Below are positions 32,439 to 40,619 of a DNA stretch of 64,000 nucleotides, in pieces (positions within the stretch are counted from its first letter, which is position 1; each line of letters starts with the position of its first letter). The notes beneath the pieces are model-generated. The model did not search any database. It was given only the letters and a program-made list of their open reading frames with translations, and was not told where the DNA came from. The stretch is from Paenibacillus algorifonticola (GTDB lineage: Bacteria > Bacillota > Bacilli > Paenibacillales > Paenibacillaceae): contig NZ_LAQO01000011.1 in assembly GCF_000971975.1 (NCBI RefSeq), positions 162,737-226,736 of the forward strand. Reading direction: 5' to 3'. Both the position numbers and the translations under genes were made by a program.

Positions 32439-32470
32439 AGGCATAACGTGGATAGTAAGGATGAAGGGCG

Positions 32471-32531
32471 AAATAAGCTTCCATCATAGGCTCTGGCGAT
32501 AAAGCTCGCGGGCTGAGGTAGAAGCTTATTT
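32471..32531. repeat. Long-arm inverted repeat between the IDEAL gene and ypiF
   Basis: AAATAAGCTTC at 32471-32481 is repeated inverted at 32521-32531, extendable to 14 pairs with a wobble. The 39-base loop contains further short pairings. It has no run of T long enough for a classical terminator. It could be a structured leader for ypiF or a weak terminator. Confidence 0.55.
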
Positions 32532-32697
32532 TGCTGTTCATCAAAATTAATCGGCAATTAGATGGGAAAGACCCATTGGCAAATGGGTAATAAACCGTTA
32601 ACATAGACAAAGGTTTGGTACATAAATAAGGAAGCTCGTTGGCTTTTGCAAGCCGCGATAAGCCAGCTATAGCTGCAAGCGGAAGGAGATCTTAGCA

Positions 32698-33120
32698 ATG
32701 AAATTTAGCGATGTGCAAGAAGAACAGTGGGACGAGCTGCGTCCTTATTTGGACACTTGTATGCTGCCTGTCACAGGCATGAGCGGCGAAGAGCAGCCTT
32801 ATGAGGCGACTGCTGCCTTGGAGCGTCTGCGTGATGTTATGGATCTGATTGAAATTCCTTTTAAAGGGCGAGTAGTCACTTATCCAGCATTACATTATAT
32901 ACGCAGCCACAATTTCTCTGATATGATTAATGATGTATGCGCTTCACTTAGAGACTCAGGCTTCCGATATATAATTGTAGCGACAGCATCGGACAAGCTG
33001 GATTTGGCTACTATTCAAGCCGATTTGCTGCTCGGTCCAGATGAAATGGGAGTTTTGCCCTCTGTAGCCGAGGTGAAGGGGAGAGTGTCGCTGCTGTGGA
33101 ATCCGAACCAGTCGACCTGA
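32698..33120 (+). CDS. ypiF: YpiF family protein (DUF2487)
   Basis: This 140-residue protein of unknown function lies directly upstream of qcrA, as ypiF does in Bacillus. The pattern MKFSDVQEEQWDELRPYLDTC near the start and GRVSLLWNP at the end fits that family. ATG 32698 follows GGAAGGAG. A promoter for qcrABC lies between this gene and qcrA, so it need not be co-transcribed. Confidence 0.82.
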   Translation: MKFSDVQEEQWDELRPYLDTCMLPVTGMSGEEQPYEATAALERLRDVMDLIEIPFKGRVVTYPALHYIRSHNFSDMINDVCASLRDSGFRYIIVATASDKLDLATIQADLLLGPDEMGVLPSVAEVKGRVSLLWNPNQST

Positions 33121-33247
33121 TTTTTCAAATTTGCATAATTGAACAGTTTTCTGGGGAAAACAAACGCCATGCAAGGTTAAATGTGACAAATTAATTACAA
33201 ATTAAAAATCAACATTTTATTAGGTAGTCAAATCATCAGCCATATTC

Positions 33248-33276
33248 TTGACGCTCCTAAGCACCTAGGCTATTAT
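33248..33276 (+). promoter_or_regulatory. Sigma-A promoter for qcrABC
   Basis: TTGACG (33248-33253) and TATTAT (33271-33276) are exactly 17 bp apart, 79 bp before the qcrA start. The upstream 33121-33240 stretch is AT-rich and could hold regulator sites, but none is clear. Confidence 0.75.
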
Positions 33277-33354
33277 AAGTATGTCCTAGTTCGTCATGTG
33301 TTTTGCCATGGGCTAAAACACAAGAAATGGTTGGCAAAGGGGGTAGAACAGAAG

Positions 33355-33888
33355 ATGAGTAACCACGAACATCAAGAATCGGCACATAAGCCGCTTCAAC
33401 GCAAAGAGATGTCAAGACGGCAGTTTTTGTCGTATACGCTCGGTGGAACAACCGCATTTATGATGGGCGGAGCCGTGCTTCCAATGGTGCGTTTTGCGGT
33501 AGACCCATTATTAGAGAAAAAAACCGAAGGCACCTTTGTTAAAGTAGTAGAAGAGAGCAAAATTACGACAGATCCGCAAGAGTTTAAGTTCCAAATTCAC
33601 CAAGTTGATGGATGGTACGTCAGTGATCCTGAGCTGTCTGCTTGGGTGTCCAAAGACGCAAACAACAAAATATTTGCGCTTTCACCAATCTGCAAACATC
33701 TGGGCTGTACAATCGCCTGGAATGCGAAGGGTAAAGATGAGTATGACTGCCCGTGTCACGACGCGCGTTATACGAAAGACGGTAAGAACATTACCGTTGC
33801 ACCAAATCCATTGGATGAATACGAAGTGAAGATTGAGAATGGATTTGTTTACTTGGGTCCAGTTAAGCCAAATTCACGGGTAGGCTAA
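33355..33888 (+). CDS. qcrA: Menaquinol:cytochrome c reductase Rieske iron-sulfur subunit
   Basis: QcrA carries the 2Fe-2S cluster of the b6c-type complex that passes electrons from menaquinol to cytochrome c. The 177-residue protein has a Tat-like signal anchor (SRRQFLSYTLGG, then a hydrophobic stretch to residue 50) and the Rieske motifs CKHLGCT near residue 122 and CPCHDA near residue 141. ATG 33355 is preferred because the upstream frame from 33298 lacks family residues. It is followed by qcrB and qcrC. Confidence 0.96.
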   Translation: MSNHEHQESAHKPLQRKEMSRRQFLSYTLGGTTAFMMGGAVLPMVRFAVDPLLEKKTEGTFVKVVEESKITTDPQEFKFQIHQVDGWYVSDPELSAWVSKDANNKIFALSPICKHLGCTIAWNAKGKDEYDCPCHDARYTKDGKNITVAPNPLDEYEVKIENGFVYLGPVKPNSRVG

Positions 33889-33904
33889 GGAGGCGAATGA
33901 TCAG

Positions 33905-34576
33905 ATGTTTAAAAGTGTATACAATTGGATTGATGAACGTCTTGACATTACGCCGTTGTGGAGGGATGTTGCGGACCATGAAGTGCCGGAGCACGTTAAC
34001 CCTGCGCATCATTTCTCGGCGTTCGTCTATTGCTTTGGCGGCCTGACGTTTTTTATTACCGTTATTCAAATTTTGTCTGGTATGTTCTTGACGATGTATT
34101 ATGTTCCGGACATTCTGAATGCTTATGCAAGCGTTGACTATTTGAACCACAAGGTCGCATTCGGCGGCATCGTTCGCGGTATGCATCACTTTGGTGCGAG
34201 TCTCGTTATTGTTATGATGTTTTTACATACGCTGCGCGTGTTCTTCACCGGCTCTTATAAAGCGCCGCGCGAAATGAACTGGGTAGTGGGTATGCTTATT
34301 TTCTTCATTATGTTGGGCCTTGGTTTCACGGGCTACCTTCTTCCATGGGATAACAAAGCTTACTTCGCAACAAAGGTCGGCGTTCAAATCGCGGAATCCG
34401 TTCCGTACATCGGACCTTACATCGGGCAGTTCCTGTATGGCGGCGACATCGTAGGTGCTCAAACGCTGACTCGCTTCTTCGCGATTCACGTGTTTTTCCT
34501 GCCTGGCGCATTGCTTGCTATGCTAGCGGCTCACTTTCTGATGATTCGGAAACAAGGTATTTCGGGACCACTTTAA
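33905..34576 (+). CDS. qcrB: Menaquinol:cytochrome c reductase cytochrome b subunit
   Basis: This 223-residue cytochrome b6-type membrane protein has four helices. The first heme-ligand pair lies in HHFSAFVYCFGGLTFF and GMHHFGASLVIVMMFLHTLRVFFTGSYKAPREMNW, and the second helix-loop includes TGYLLPWDNKAYFATKVG. It binds two b hemes and forms the quinol sites with QcrC. AGGAGGCG precedes ATG 33905. Confidence 0.97.
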   Translation: MFKSVYNWIDERLDITPLWRDVADHEVPEHVNPAHHFSAFVYCFGGLTFFITVIQILSGMFLTMYYVPDILNAYASVDYLNHKVAFGGIVRGMHHFGASLVIVMMFLHTLRVFFTGSYKAPREMNWVVGMLIFFIMLGLGFTGYLLPWDNKAYFATKVGVQIAESVPYIGPYIGQFLYGGDIVGAQTLTRFFAIHVFFLPGALLAMLAAHFLMIRKQGISGPL

Positions 34577-34592
34577 GCGAAGGGAGGACTTT

Positions 34593-35474
34593 ATGATGGC
34601 ACATGGTCACAAATCAGATGAAAAGGTTGTATTCGTTGGCGATTCTCGGGTGAAGAAAAACAATCATCCGAATATTCCGCCGGACTATACGTCTTTTCCA
34701 GGGAAGTCAGAGGCGTTTATTCCTAACTTCCTGCTGAAAGAGTGGATGGTTGGTTGCGTCGTACTCGTCGGTTTTCTTGTATGGACGATTGCAGAGCCAG
34801 CTCCGCTTGGCTATCCGGCAGACCCAACAAACGCAGCGTTTATTCCGATGCCGGACTGGTATTTCTTGTTCCTGTATCAATTTTTGAAATATCCATATGT
34901 ATCACAGGATTATATCGTACTCGGTACGATGGGTGTCCCTGGCGTTATGTTCGGCGGCTTGCTGCTTGCTCCTTTCCTGGATACAGGCAAAGAGCGCAGA
35001 TTTTACCGCCGTCCGATTGCTTCCTCGCTAATGATTTTGTCATTGATCGCGACGGTGTATTTGACGGTTATATCTTGGGATCACTACCAGCACCAGCTGG
35101 AAATTACCAATACAATACCTGAACATCACATTCGTGAAGAGAAAGCAAGAGAAGCAGCGGCTAAAGGTGAAGAGGCTCCTAGCACGACGAAGAAGCCTGA
35201 AACCGCTGCCGTTGCGATTGTAGAAGCGGATGATCCAGCACATAAGCTGATGGAGCAATCCAAATGTCTAACCTGCCATGCAGCAGACATGAAGGGTAAT
35301 CCACCGCAAATTCCTGCACTGCGTGGTATTGGCGATGTCTTGTCCAAGGAAGAAATTGTAGCGACCGTCACGAACGGTAACGGCAATATGCCTGCCTTCA
35401 AAGACAGCCTGAGCGCTGAGCAGATTGATCAAATTGCAACGTGGCTTTCTAAACAGAAAGCTGCAGCTGAATAA
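34593..35474 (+). CDS. qcrC: Menaquinol:cytochrome c reductase cytochrome b/c fusion subunit
   Basis: QcrC joins a subunit IV-like domain to a cytochrome c domain. The 293-residue protein has three membrane helices (residues about 50-70, 110-130 and 147-167), with PDWYFLFLYQFLKYP between the first two. An Ala/Lys/Glu linker follows, then a heme c site CLTCH at about residue 225, with a likely Met ligand in NMPAF. GGGAGG lies seven bases before the ATG. The qcr operon ends at the terminator at 35487. Confidence 0.96.
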   Translation: MMAHGHKSDEKVVFVGDSRVKKNNHPNIPPDYTSFPGKSEAFIPNFLLKEWMVGCVVLVGFLVWTIAEPAPLGYPADPTNAAFIPMPDWYFLFLYQFLKYPYVSQDYIVLGTMGVPGVMFGGLLLAPFLDTGKERRFYRRPIASSLMILSLIATVYLTVISWDHYQHQLEITNTIPEHHIREEKAREAAAKGEEAPSTTKKPETAAVAIVEADDPAHKLMEQSKCLTCHAADMKGNPPQIPALRGIGDVLSKEEIVATVTNGNGNMPAFKDSLSAEQIDQIATWLSKQKAAAE

Positions 35475-35486
35475 AAAAGTAACAGA

Positions 35487-35522
35487 AAGAACCTGATTGC
35501 TTCATTGCAATCAGGTTCTTTT
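35487..35522 (+). terminator. Terminator after qcrABC
   Basis: AAGAACCTGATTGC and GCAATCAGGTTCTT form a perfect 14-bp stem with a TTCATT loop. The T-tract is short. Confidence 0.9.
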
Positions 35523-35584
35523 CAAACTTATTAGGACAATGTACGGGCGGTACAACAAGGCTGGTAATATAGGGGCTGAAAATA

Positions 35585-36220
35585 ATGGGATTGTCATGGT
35601 TATGGAGCCGCATGCTGTGGATGAATCGTACGATATTGTGGCTGTTGTATATCGTTAATTTTTTAGGGACTGTTTACGGTTATATATGGTATTGGAATCA
35701 ATTGGTTTATACATATGAACGTTTTCCATCTTGGCTGCTTGTATTTGTGCCGGACAGCCCGACGGCGAGTTTATTTTTCACGCTTACGCTGCTTTACCTG
35801 CTGTTCCCGCCGCCTGAATCGGCATCTAGATTCGTTCAGGTGACTAGAATGATTATAGAAGGACTTGCGGTCGCAACGTCAGTGAAATATGGCTTGTGGG
35901 CGGTATCGATGATTGTGGCTACCGGAGCGCAAGGCGGGGAAATGAATTGGCAGCATGGTATGCTCGTGTTTTCTCATCTTGGTATGGCTGTAGAGGTGCT
36001 TTTGTATGCTCGTTTTATGAAAGCGGGATTCAAGGCCGTCGTCATCGCCACAGCCTGGCTGCTGCTGAATGACACGATTGATTATACTTTCGGCGTGTTC
36101 CCGTGGCTGGCTGATGAGCTGATGGATGATTTGCCGCAAGTTCGCTTGTTTACATATGGCCTGACCATCTTCAGCTTTATCGTTGGCTGGCTGGCGCTTC
36201 GAGCAAGAAAACAAGCATAA
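35585..36220 (+). CDS. ypjA: Membrane protein YpjA (DUF1405)
   Basis: This 211-residue protein has about five to six hydrophobic helices and the YpjA family features YIVNFLGTVYGYIWYWNQL and WLLVFVPDSPTASLFF. Its function is unknown. It occupies the B. subtilis ypjA position after qcrC, followed by ypjB. Confidence 0.88.
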   Translation: MGLSWLWSRMLWMNRTILWLLYIVNFLGTVYGYIWYWNQLVYTYERFPSWLLVFVPDSPTASLFFTLTLLYLLFPPPESASRFVQVTRMIIEGLAVATSVKYGLWAVSMIVATGAQGGEMNWQHGMLVFSHLGMAVEVLLYARFMKAGFKAVVIATAWLLLNDTIDYTFGVFPWLADELMDDLPQVRLFTYGLTIFSFIVGWLALRARKQA

Positions 36221-36233
36221 AAAGCATAACGAT

Positions 36234-36271
36234 GGACATCCCCTCATAAGCTTGATTATGGGGGGATGTCC
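36234..36271 (+). promoter_or_regulatory. 16-bp hairpin that covers the ypjB ribosome binding site
   Basis: GGACATCCCCTCATAA at 36234-36249 pairs along its full length with TTATGGGGGGATGTCC at 36256-36271 (one T-G wobble, six-base loop). The 3' arm contains the G-rich Shine-Dalgarno sequence and one candidate start (ATG 36266); the other start, ATG 36272, follows immediately. No T-tract follows. Translational control is an inference. Confidence 0.75.
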
Positions 36272-37144
36272 ATGAGAACGCGTATTGCAATACCCATTCT
36301 ATTATGTATCGCGATGATGCTAGGCTCCGTCTCCGCGACATGGGCTTATGCGGGCGAACAACCGCTTGGCGCCAGACAAGTGCAAGCTGCCGATGCTGAA
36401 GTACTAATGCGTCGTTTCGAGGAAGCGGCTCATTCATTATATACGGCTTCGTATGCGGACAACCGCCAAGCTGGCTATAAATATGTCCAGCAGCTGGAGC
36501 GTCTGCTGCCGCAGCTGGAAACAGGCATAGAAGGCCGTCCAGCTGGCTGGTCTAAGCTGCAGCAGAGCATTCAGGCTGTCTCAGACGAGCTTTTGAGCAA
36601 AAGGCAGCCTGTAGAATGGATGGCGCCATCTGCTCGCATTCATCTAACTGCGGATGCGATGCTTAGACCGGCAAGCGGGTTATGGATGCAATATGAGCGT
36701 GTTATGCTCGAAGATGTAAGCCGGGTGAGAAAAGCATGGAAGCGCCCATATGAGGAGCGGGCGGATGCTGCAAGGGCGGCGATGGACAACTTAAGCGCGC
36801 ATTTGGCGCTCGTTGAAGGTCCCGCCTCTATGCTGCGTCCGGAAGGGAGGACAGCAGAGCTGCATGAGCGGATACGCTATACGAATGTGTTGTTATCTGC
36901 TGGGCCTAGAGACCAAGCGCAGGCAGGTCGAGTCGACGAGGCACTGACGCAGCTTGGAGCAGCGGTAAGCAGATTGTTTACGGACAAGCCGCAATCTGTG
37001 GAAGAGCCTGCGCTCGCACCACCCGCATCGGCTAATCCGGTAAGCTGGACGCTGCTGCTTGGCGCTTTTATTATGGCCGTGCTTGCTTATAAGAGCTGGC
37101 GTAAATACAAGCAACAGCCTTACGGCATAAAGCCGCTCCCGTGA
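36272..37144 (+). CDS. ypjB: Sporulation-associated protein YpjB family
   Basis: This 290-residue protein has a cleavable-looking signal peptide (residues 1-26, AIPILLCIAMMLGSVSATWAYA), a long helical extracytoplasmic domain, and a C-terminal membrane helix (WTLLLGAFIMAVLAYKSW) followed by a basic tail. This architecture and position after ypjA match SpoYpjB. ATG 36272 is six bases from the GGGGGG run, while ATG 36266 is too close to it. Translation may be restrained by the hairpin just upstream. Confidence 0.85.
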   Translation: MRTRIAIPILLCIAMMLGSVSATWAYAGEQPLGARQVQAADAEVLMRRFEEAAHSLYTASYADNRQAGYKYVQQLERLLPQLETGIEGRPAGWSKLQQSIQAVSDELLSKRQPVEWMAPSARIHLTADAMLRPASGLWMQYERVMLEDVSRVRKAWKRPYEERADAARAAMDNLSAHLALVEGPASMLRPEGRTAELHERIRYTNVLLSAGPRDQAQAGRVDEALTQLGAAVSRLFTDKPQSVEEPALAPPASANPVSWTLLLGAFIMAVLAYKSWRKYKQQPYGIKPLP

Positions 37145-37160
37145 TGGGAGCGGCTTTTAT
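37130..37160. terminator. Bidirectional terminator between ypjB and ypjC
   Basis: AAGCCGCTCCC and GGGAGCGGCTT form an 11-bp perfect stem between the convergent genes. It overlaps the last codons of ypjB and abuts the ypjC stop. T-runs on both sides are short. Confidence 0.7.
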
Positions 37161-38026
37161 TCCTCGTTAAATCCTTCGCCCAGCACATCGTGGACATCAT
37201 TAATGATGACGAAAGCACGGGGATCTTCGCTGCGCACGATCGCTTTGAGGCGGCGCAGCTCCTGCCGCTGAACGACGCAGTAAACGATTTCCTTTTGCTG
37301 ACCGGAAAACGCGCCTTTTGCCGGCATCAGCGTCACGCCGCGTTCCATCTCAATCGTAATGCGCTGTGCCATCGAGGTACCCTTGTCTGTAATAATCGAG
37401 AAGGATTTGGCGGCATAAGCGCCGTCCTGAATGAAATCAATGAGCTTGGCGGCAACAAACACCGTTACGAGCGTATACAGCACTTTTTCGATTGGAATAA
37501 AAAAGAGCGATCCCCCGATAATGACAATATCGAGAATGAGAATAATTTGCCCCATGCTCAGCGTTTTGCGGCGTGAGACGATTCGGGCTATAATATCCAC
37601 GCCTCCAGTCGTTCCACCGAAACGAAAGACGATGCCAAGCCCTGCGCCGAGCGTAACCCCCGCATACAAAGCAGCAAGTATGTAATCGGTTGAAGTGTGG
37701 AACGTAACGACCCAGCCTTTGGCAATAAGCTGCTCCATTACGGCTAGGAAGAAGGAAAGCGATACGATGCCAGCGAGTGTATAAAGCATTTCGGTACGGC
37801 CAAGCGTCCTCCATCCAAGCAGAAACAGCGGAATGTTGAGGACAAGCGTCGTAATGGACAGCGGCCATCCGGCTGCATAATTGAGCAGGACCGCTATGCC
37901 GGTTACACCGCCCTCCATGAGCATGTTCGGAATAAGGAAGTAATGCAGCCCAAAAGCATATATGGCTGTGCCTAGCAGAATAGGCAGAATAATTTGTAAT
38001 TGCTTGGTCACTTTACGAAACATCAT
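37157..38026 (-). CDS. ypjC: YitT/YpjC family membrane protein (DUF2179)
   Basis: This 289-residue protein has about five N-terminal helices with YFLIPNMLMEGGVTGIAVLL and the family signature GLGIVFRFGGTTGGVDIIARI. A cytoplasmic DUF2179 domain follows with SIITDKGTSMAQRI and KAIVRSEDPRAFVIINDVHDVLGEGF. Its function is unknown. It lies at the B. subtilis ypjC position; the transcription direction is opposite to its neighbours. Confidence 0.9.
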   Translation of the reverse strand: MMFRKVTKQLQIILPILLGTAIYAFGLHYFLIPNMLMEGGVTGIAVLLNYAAGWPLSITTLVLNIPLFLLGWRTLGRTEMLYTLAGIVSLSFFLAVMEQLIAKGWVVTFHTSTDYILAALYAGVTLGAGLGIVFRFGGTTGGVDIIARIVSRRKTLSMGQIILILDIVIIGGSLFFIPIEKVLYTLVTVFVAAKLIDFIQDGAYAAKSFSIITDKGTSMAQRITIEMERGVTLMPAKGAFSGQQKEIVYCVVQRQELRRLKAIVRSEDPRAFVIINDVHDVLGEGFNEE

Positions 38027-38076
38027 TAGAATTCCCCTTTTTTAAAATATAAGCATATAAGTTCCCTTTATAACGG

Positions 38077-38149
38077 GCTTATATTTCAGCGCGAAACGAA
38101 GCTTTGCCGGTCAAGGACGGCGATCGCCGTTTACGCTTGAATGATAAGC
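38077..38149. repeat. Dispersed palindromic element, copy 3
   Basis: The element begins GCTTATATTTCAGCGCGAAA and ends CGCCGTTTACGCTTGAATGATAAGC, so the outer ends and inner arms pair as in copies 1 and 2. The central loop arms have diverged (TTTGCCGG, GGCGATCGCC). It lies between the divergent ypjC and ypjD genes. Elsewhere in the 38027-38413 gap only a weak promoter is seen. Confidence 0.72.
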
Positions 38150-38365
38150 GTAAAGAAGCCATTATTTCACTTATTTGCTTCGGTGTCCACTGCTTGCGAT
38201 TAATCTTTTACATGGGACAGCCGGAAAACGCCGATGACGATCGTATGGCGGTTTCCATTCTGTAGTATAGCGCAATTTTCATCGTTCAAAAACATTGTTT
38301 TCATCGTCTCTTTGCGTTAACATATGAATTATTGACAACAATTAGTTTTAGGCTTGTCTTCCAAC

Positions 38366-38374
38366 TGCTATAGT
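38366..38374 (+). promoter_or_regulatory. Possible extended -10 promoter for ypjD
   Basis: TGCTATAGT fits an extended -10. No good -35 is found. It lies 40 bp before ypjD. Confidence 0.4.
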
Positions 38375-38413
38375 TGTGGAAAACGATAGTCTTGAAAGAA
38401 GGGAATTTCACGT

Positions 38414-38749
38414 ATGGCTCAAAAAACGTTGGCAGATATCCAGCAAGAAGTGGATGATTATATTTCTCAATTTAAAGAAGGCTATTTCAGTCCGCTGGCG
38501 CTGATGGCAAGAATGAGCGAGGAAGTCGGCGAGCTTGCGCGTGAGGTGAACCATTCCTACGGCGAGAAACGCAAAAAGGCGGATGAGGCCGACAACTCCA
38601 TTGAAATGGAGCTTGGTGATATTTTATTTCTTTTATCCTGCTTTGCCAATTCGCTCGATATTGATTTAACGGAAGCACATAATAAAGTAATGGACAAATT
38701 CAATACACGGGATAAAGACCGCTGGACTTTAAAAAACGCTGAACAGTAA
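38414..38749 (+). CDS. ypjD: MazG-like nucleotide pyrophosphohydrolase
   Basis: This 111-residue all-helical protein has the MazG metal-binding pattern EEVGELAREVNH and EMELGDILFLLSCFANSLDIDL. Enzymes of this family hydrolyse noncanonical NTPs to NMP and pyrophosphate. It holds the ypjD position ahead of dapB. Confidence 0.92.
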   Translation: MAQKTLADIQQEVDDYISQFKEGYFSPLALMARMSEEVGELAREVNHSYGEKRKKADEADNSIEMELGDILFLLSCFANSLDIDLTEAHNKVMDKFNTRDKDRWTLKNAEQ

Positions 38750-38805
38750 TACCTGTTCTCACATATGCTGTACCATCAACCTGTGTACAAGGAGGATGGG
38801 CGGTA

Positions 38806-39351
38806 ATGAACGGGGATGCTTGTATCAAAAAGGCGTATGCTTTCATTTTGACCAGCGATTTTGAACAGGCTATTGTCTGGTTTGAGCAAGCGATTGCCGC
38901 AGAGCCTGACAATGCCAGTTATTATCATAAGTGCGCTATTTCATGCGCGCGCAGCGGGAAATGGGCGAAAGCTTATGAACATGCCCGCCGGGCGCTGGAG
39001 CTAGTGGAGGATGAGCCGGAATATATTTATCATTTGCAGACGATTGAAGCAAGGCTGCAGCTTTCGTATGCGCAGCAGCTGCTGACACAAGAACCGCCGG
39101 CATTGGAAGAGGCGCTGCCGATGCTAAAGCAGGCGGCGGAGCTTGATCCGCTGTGCTTTGACGCTTTTTACTGGATCGCAATGACGTACGCTGAGCTTGG
39201 GCAACTGGTTGAAGCTGCTGTGTATGCGAGGGAAGCGATTCGGCTTGACCCGGGGCATTCAGCCGCCAGAAGGCTGTTTGCTGATGTGAGCCGCCGGCGG
39301 CGCTTGATGCGCTACCGGATCAACGGACAACATAGACGAAGGAACAGGTGA
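38806..39351 (+). CDS. Tetratricopeptide-repeat protein
   Basis: This 181-residue protein contains about four TPR-like helix pairs (DFEQAIVWFEQAIAAEPDNASYYHKCAISCA, WAKAYEHARRALEL, LEEALPMLKQAAELDP, QLVEAAVYAREAIRLDP) and a basic C-terminus. TPRs are protein-interaction scaffolds; the partner is unknown. AGGAGGATGGG precedes the ATG. It is an extra gene relative to the B. subtilis order and is followed closely by dapB. Confidence 0.88.
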   Translation: MNGDACIKKAYAFILTSDFEQAIVWFEQAIAAEPDNASYYHKCAISCARSGKWAKAYEHARRALELVEDEPEYIYHLQTIEARLQLSYAQQLLTQEPPALEEALPMLKQAAELDPLCFDAFYWIAMTYAELGQLVEAAVYAREAIRLDPGHSAARRLFADVSRRRRLMRYRINGQHRRRNR

Positions 39352-39358
39352 TGGATAA

Positions 39359-40159
39359 GTGGATACAATTAAAGTAGCAGTAATCGGAGCAGGCGGTCTT
39401 ATGGGCCGTGAAGTGGTAAAAATGGTGCTGGAGGATGAGGCGCTGGAGCTCGTATCCGCCGTCGCGCCTTCAGCAGGCGCTGTAGATGCAGGAAGCTTTG
39501 CGAATAAGCCGAATACCGGCGTCATCGCTTGCAAAACGATCGAAGAAGCGCTTAGCAGCGCAAAAGCCGATGTTATGGTAGACTTTACGGCTCCGCATGC
39601 AGCCTATGAACATACAAAAACAGCGATTGAATACGGCGTTCGTCCTATTATGGGAACGACGGGTTTTACACCTGAGCAAATTGAAGAGCTCAACGGGCGT
39701 TGTATCGAGAAGCAGCTTGGCGGGCTCATCGCGCCTAACTTTTCGATTGGCGCTATTCTGATGATGAAGTTTGCAGCACAGGCATCAAAATATTTGCCGC
39801 ATGTTGAAATTATAGAATATCATGGCGACCACAAGCTCGATGCCCCCTCAGGCACATCAATTAAAACGGCAGAGCTCATTGCCGAGGCTCGTCAAGAGCT
39901 GCGTCAAGGCAATCCTAACGAGAAGGAAACGATTGAAGGAGCAAGAGGCGGTTATTACAATGGCTTCCGTATACATAGTGTGAGACTCCCAGGCGTCTTT
40001 GCTCAGCAGGAAGTTGTATTTGGCGGTTATGGCCAATCGCTCAAAATTCGTCATGACTCCTATGACCGTGCGGGCTATATGCCAGGCGTGAATGTAGCGA
40101 TCAAGAAAGTGATGGATTACAGCGGATTAATATACGGTTTCGAACATTTGATGGATTAG
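39359..40159 (+). CDS. dapB: 4-hydroxy-tetrahydrodipicolinate reductase
   Basis: DapB reduces the cyclic intermediate on the way to diaminopimelate, lysine and dipicolinate for spores. The 266-residue protein has the nucleotide-binding start VAVIGAGGLMGREV, VDFTAPHA, GTTGFTPEQ, and the catalytic EIIEYHGDHKLDAPSGTS near residue 150. The start is GTG 39359, seven bases after the TPR gene stop, behind AGGTGATGG. Confidence 0.96.
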   Translation: MDTIKVAVIGAGGLMGREVVKMVLEDEALELVSAVAPSAGAVDAGSFANKPNTGVIACKTIEEALSSAKADVMVDFTAPHAAYEHTKTAIEYGVRPIMGTTGFTPEQIEELNGRCIEKQLGGLIAPNFSIGAILMMKFAAQASKYLPHVEIIEYHGDHKLDAPSGTSIKTAELIAEARQELRQGNPNEKETIEGARGGYYNGFRIHSVRLPGVFAQQEVVFGGYGQSLKIRHDSYDRAGYMPGVNVAIKKVMDYSGLIYGFEHLMD

Positions 40160-40199
40160 TAGAAGGATCGAACTAGACAGCGGAAGAGGGGCCACACCT

Positions 40200-40619
40200 A
40201 TGAAAATTGCATTCATCGCGCATGACCGAAAAAAAGAAGAGATCGTCAACTTTGTTATTGCCTATGAGAAGGTATTTGTTGGTCATGAGCTCTATTCAAC
40301 GGGGACGACCGGTTCGAGAATTATGGAGCAAACGAACTTGAGCATCCACCGCTTCATGTCGGGACCGCTCGGCGGCGACCAGCAAATCGGCGCTCTTGTC
40401 GCCCAAAATGAAATGGATTTGATTATCTTTTTGCGTGACCCGCTTATGGCGCAGCCGCATGAGCCTGATATTATTGCGCTGCTTCGCCTTTGCGATGTGC
40501 AGGGTATTCCGGTTGCGACGAACGTAGCGACAGCCGAATTGCTTGTCAAGGCGCTGGAACGCGGGGATTTTGCCTGGAGAGAGCTTGTTCATAAGTACAA
40601 GCCTGAATTGCCGTTATGA
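40200..40619 (+). CDS. mgsA: Methylglyoxal synthase
   Basis: MgsA converts dihydroxyacetone phosphate to methylglyoxal as a glycolytic overflow route. The 139-residue protein carries IAHDRKKEEIVNF, STGTTGSRI, the catalytic Asp in SGPLGGDQQIGA, IIFLRDPL and VATNVATAELL. Its stop overlaps the bshB1 start (ATGA). The pairing with bacillithiol genes is conserved and sensible, because bacillithiol detoxifies methylglyoxal. Confidence 0.97.
   Translation: MKIAFIAHDRKKEEIVNFVIAYEKVFVGHELYSTGTTGSRIMEQTNLSIHRFMSGPLGGDQQIGALVAQNEMDLIIFLRDPLMAQPHEPDIIALLRLCDVQGIPVATNVATAELLVKALERGDFAWRELVHKYKPELPL

Noticed and set aside
33121..33247. Fnr/ResD- or Rex-like operator upstream of qcrA (TGTGACAAATTAATTAC)
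   Set aside because: The sequence lacks the inverted half-site of any of these regulators.
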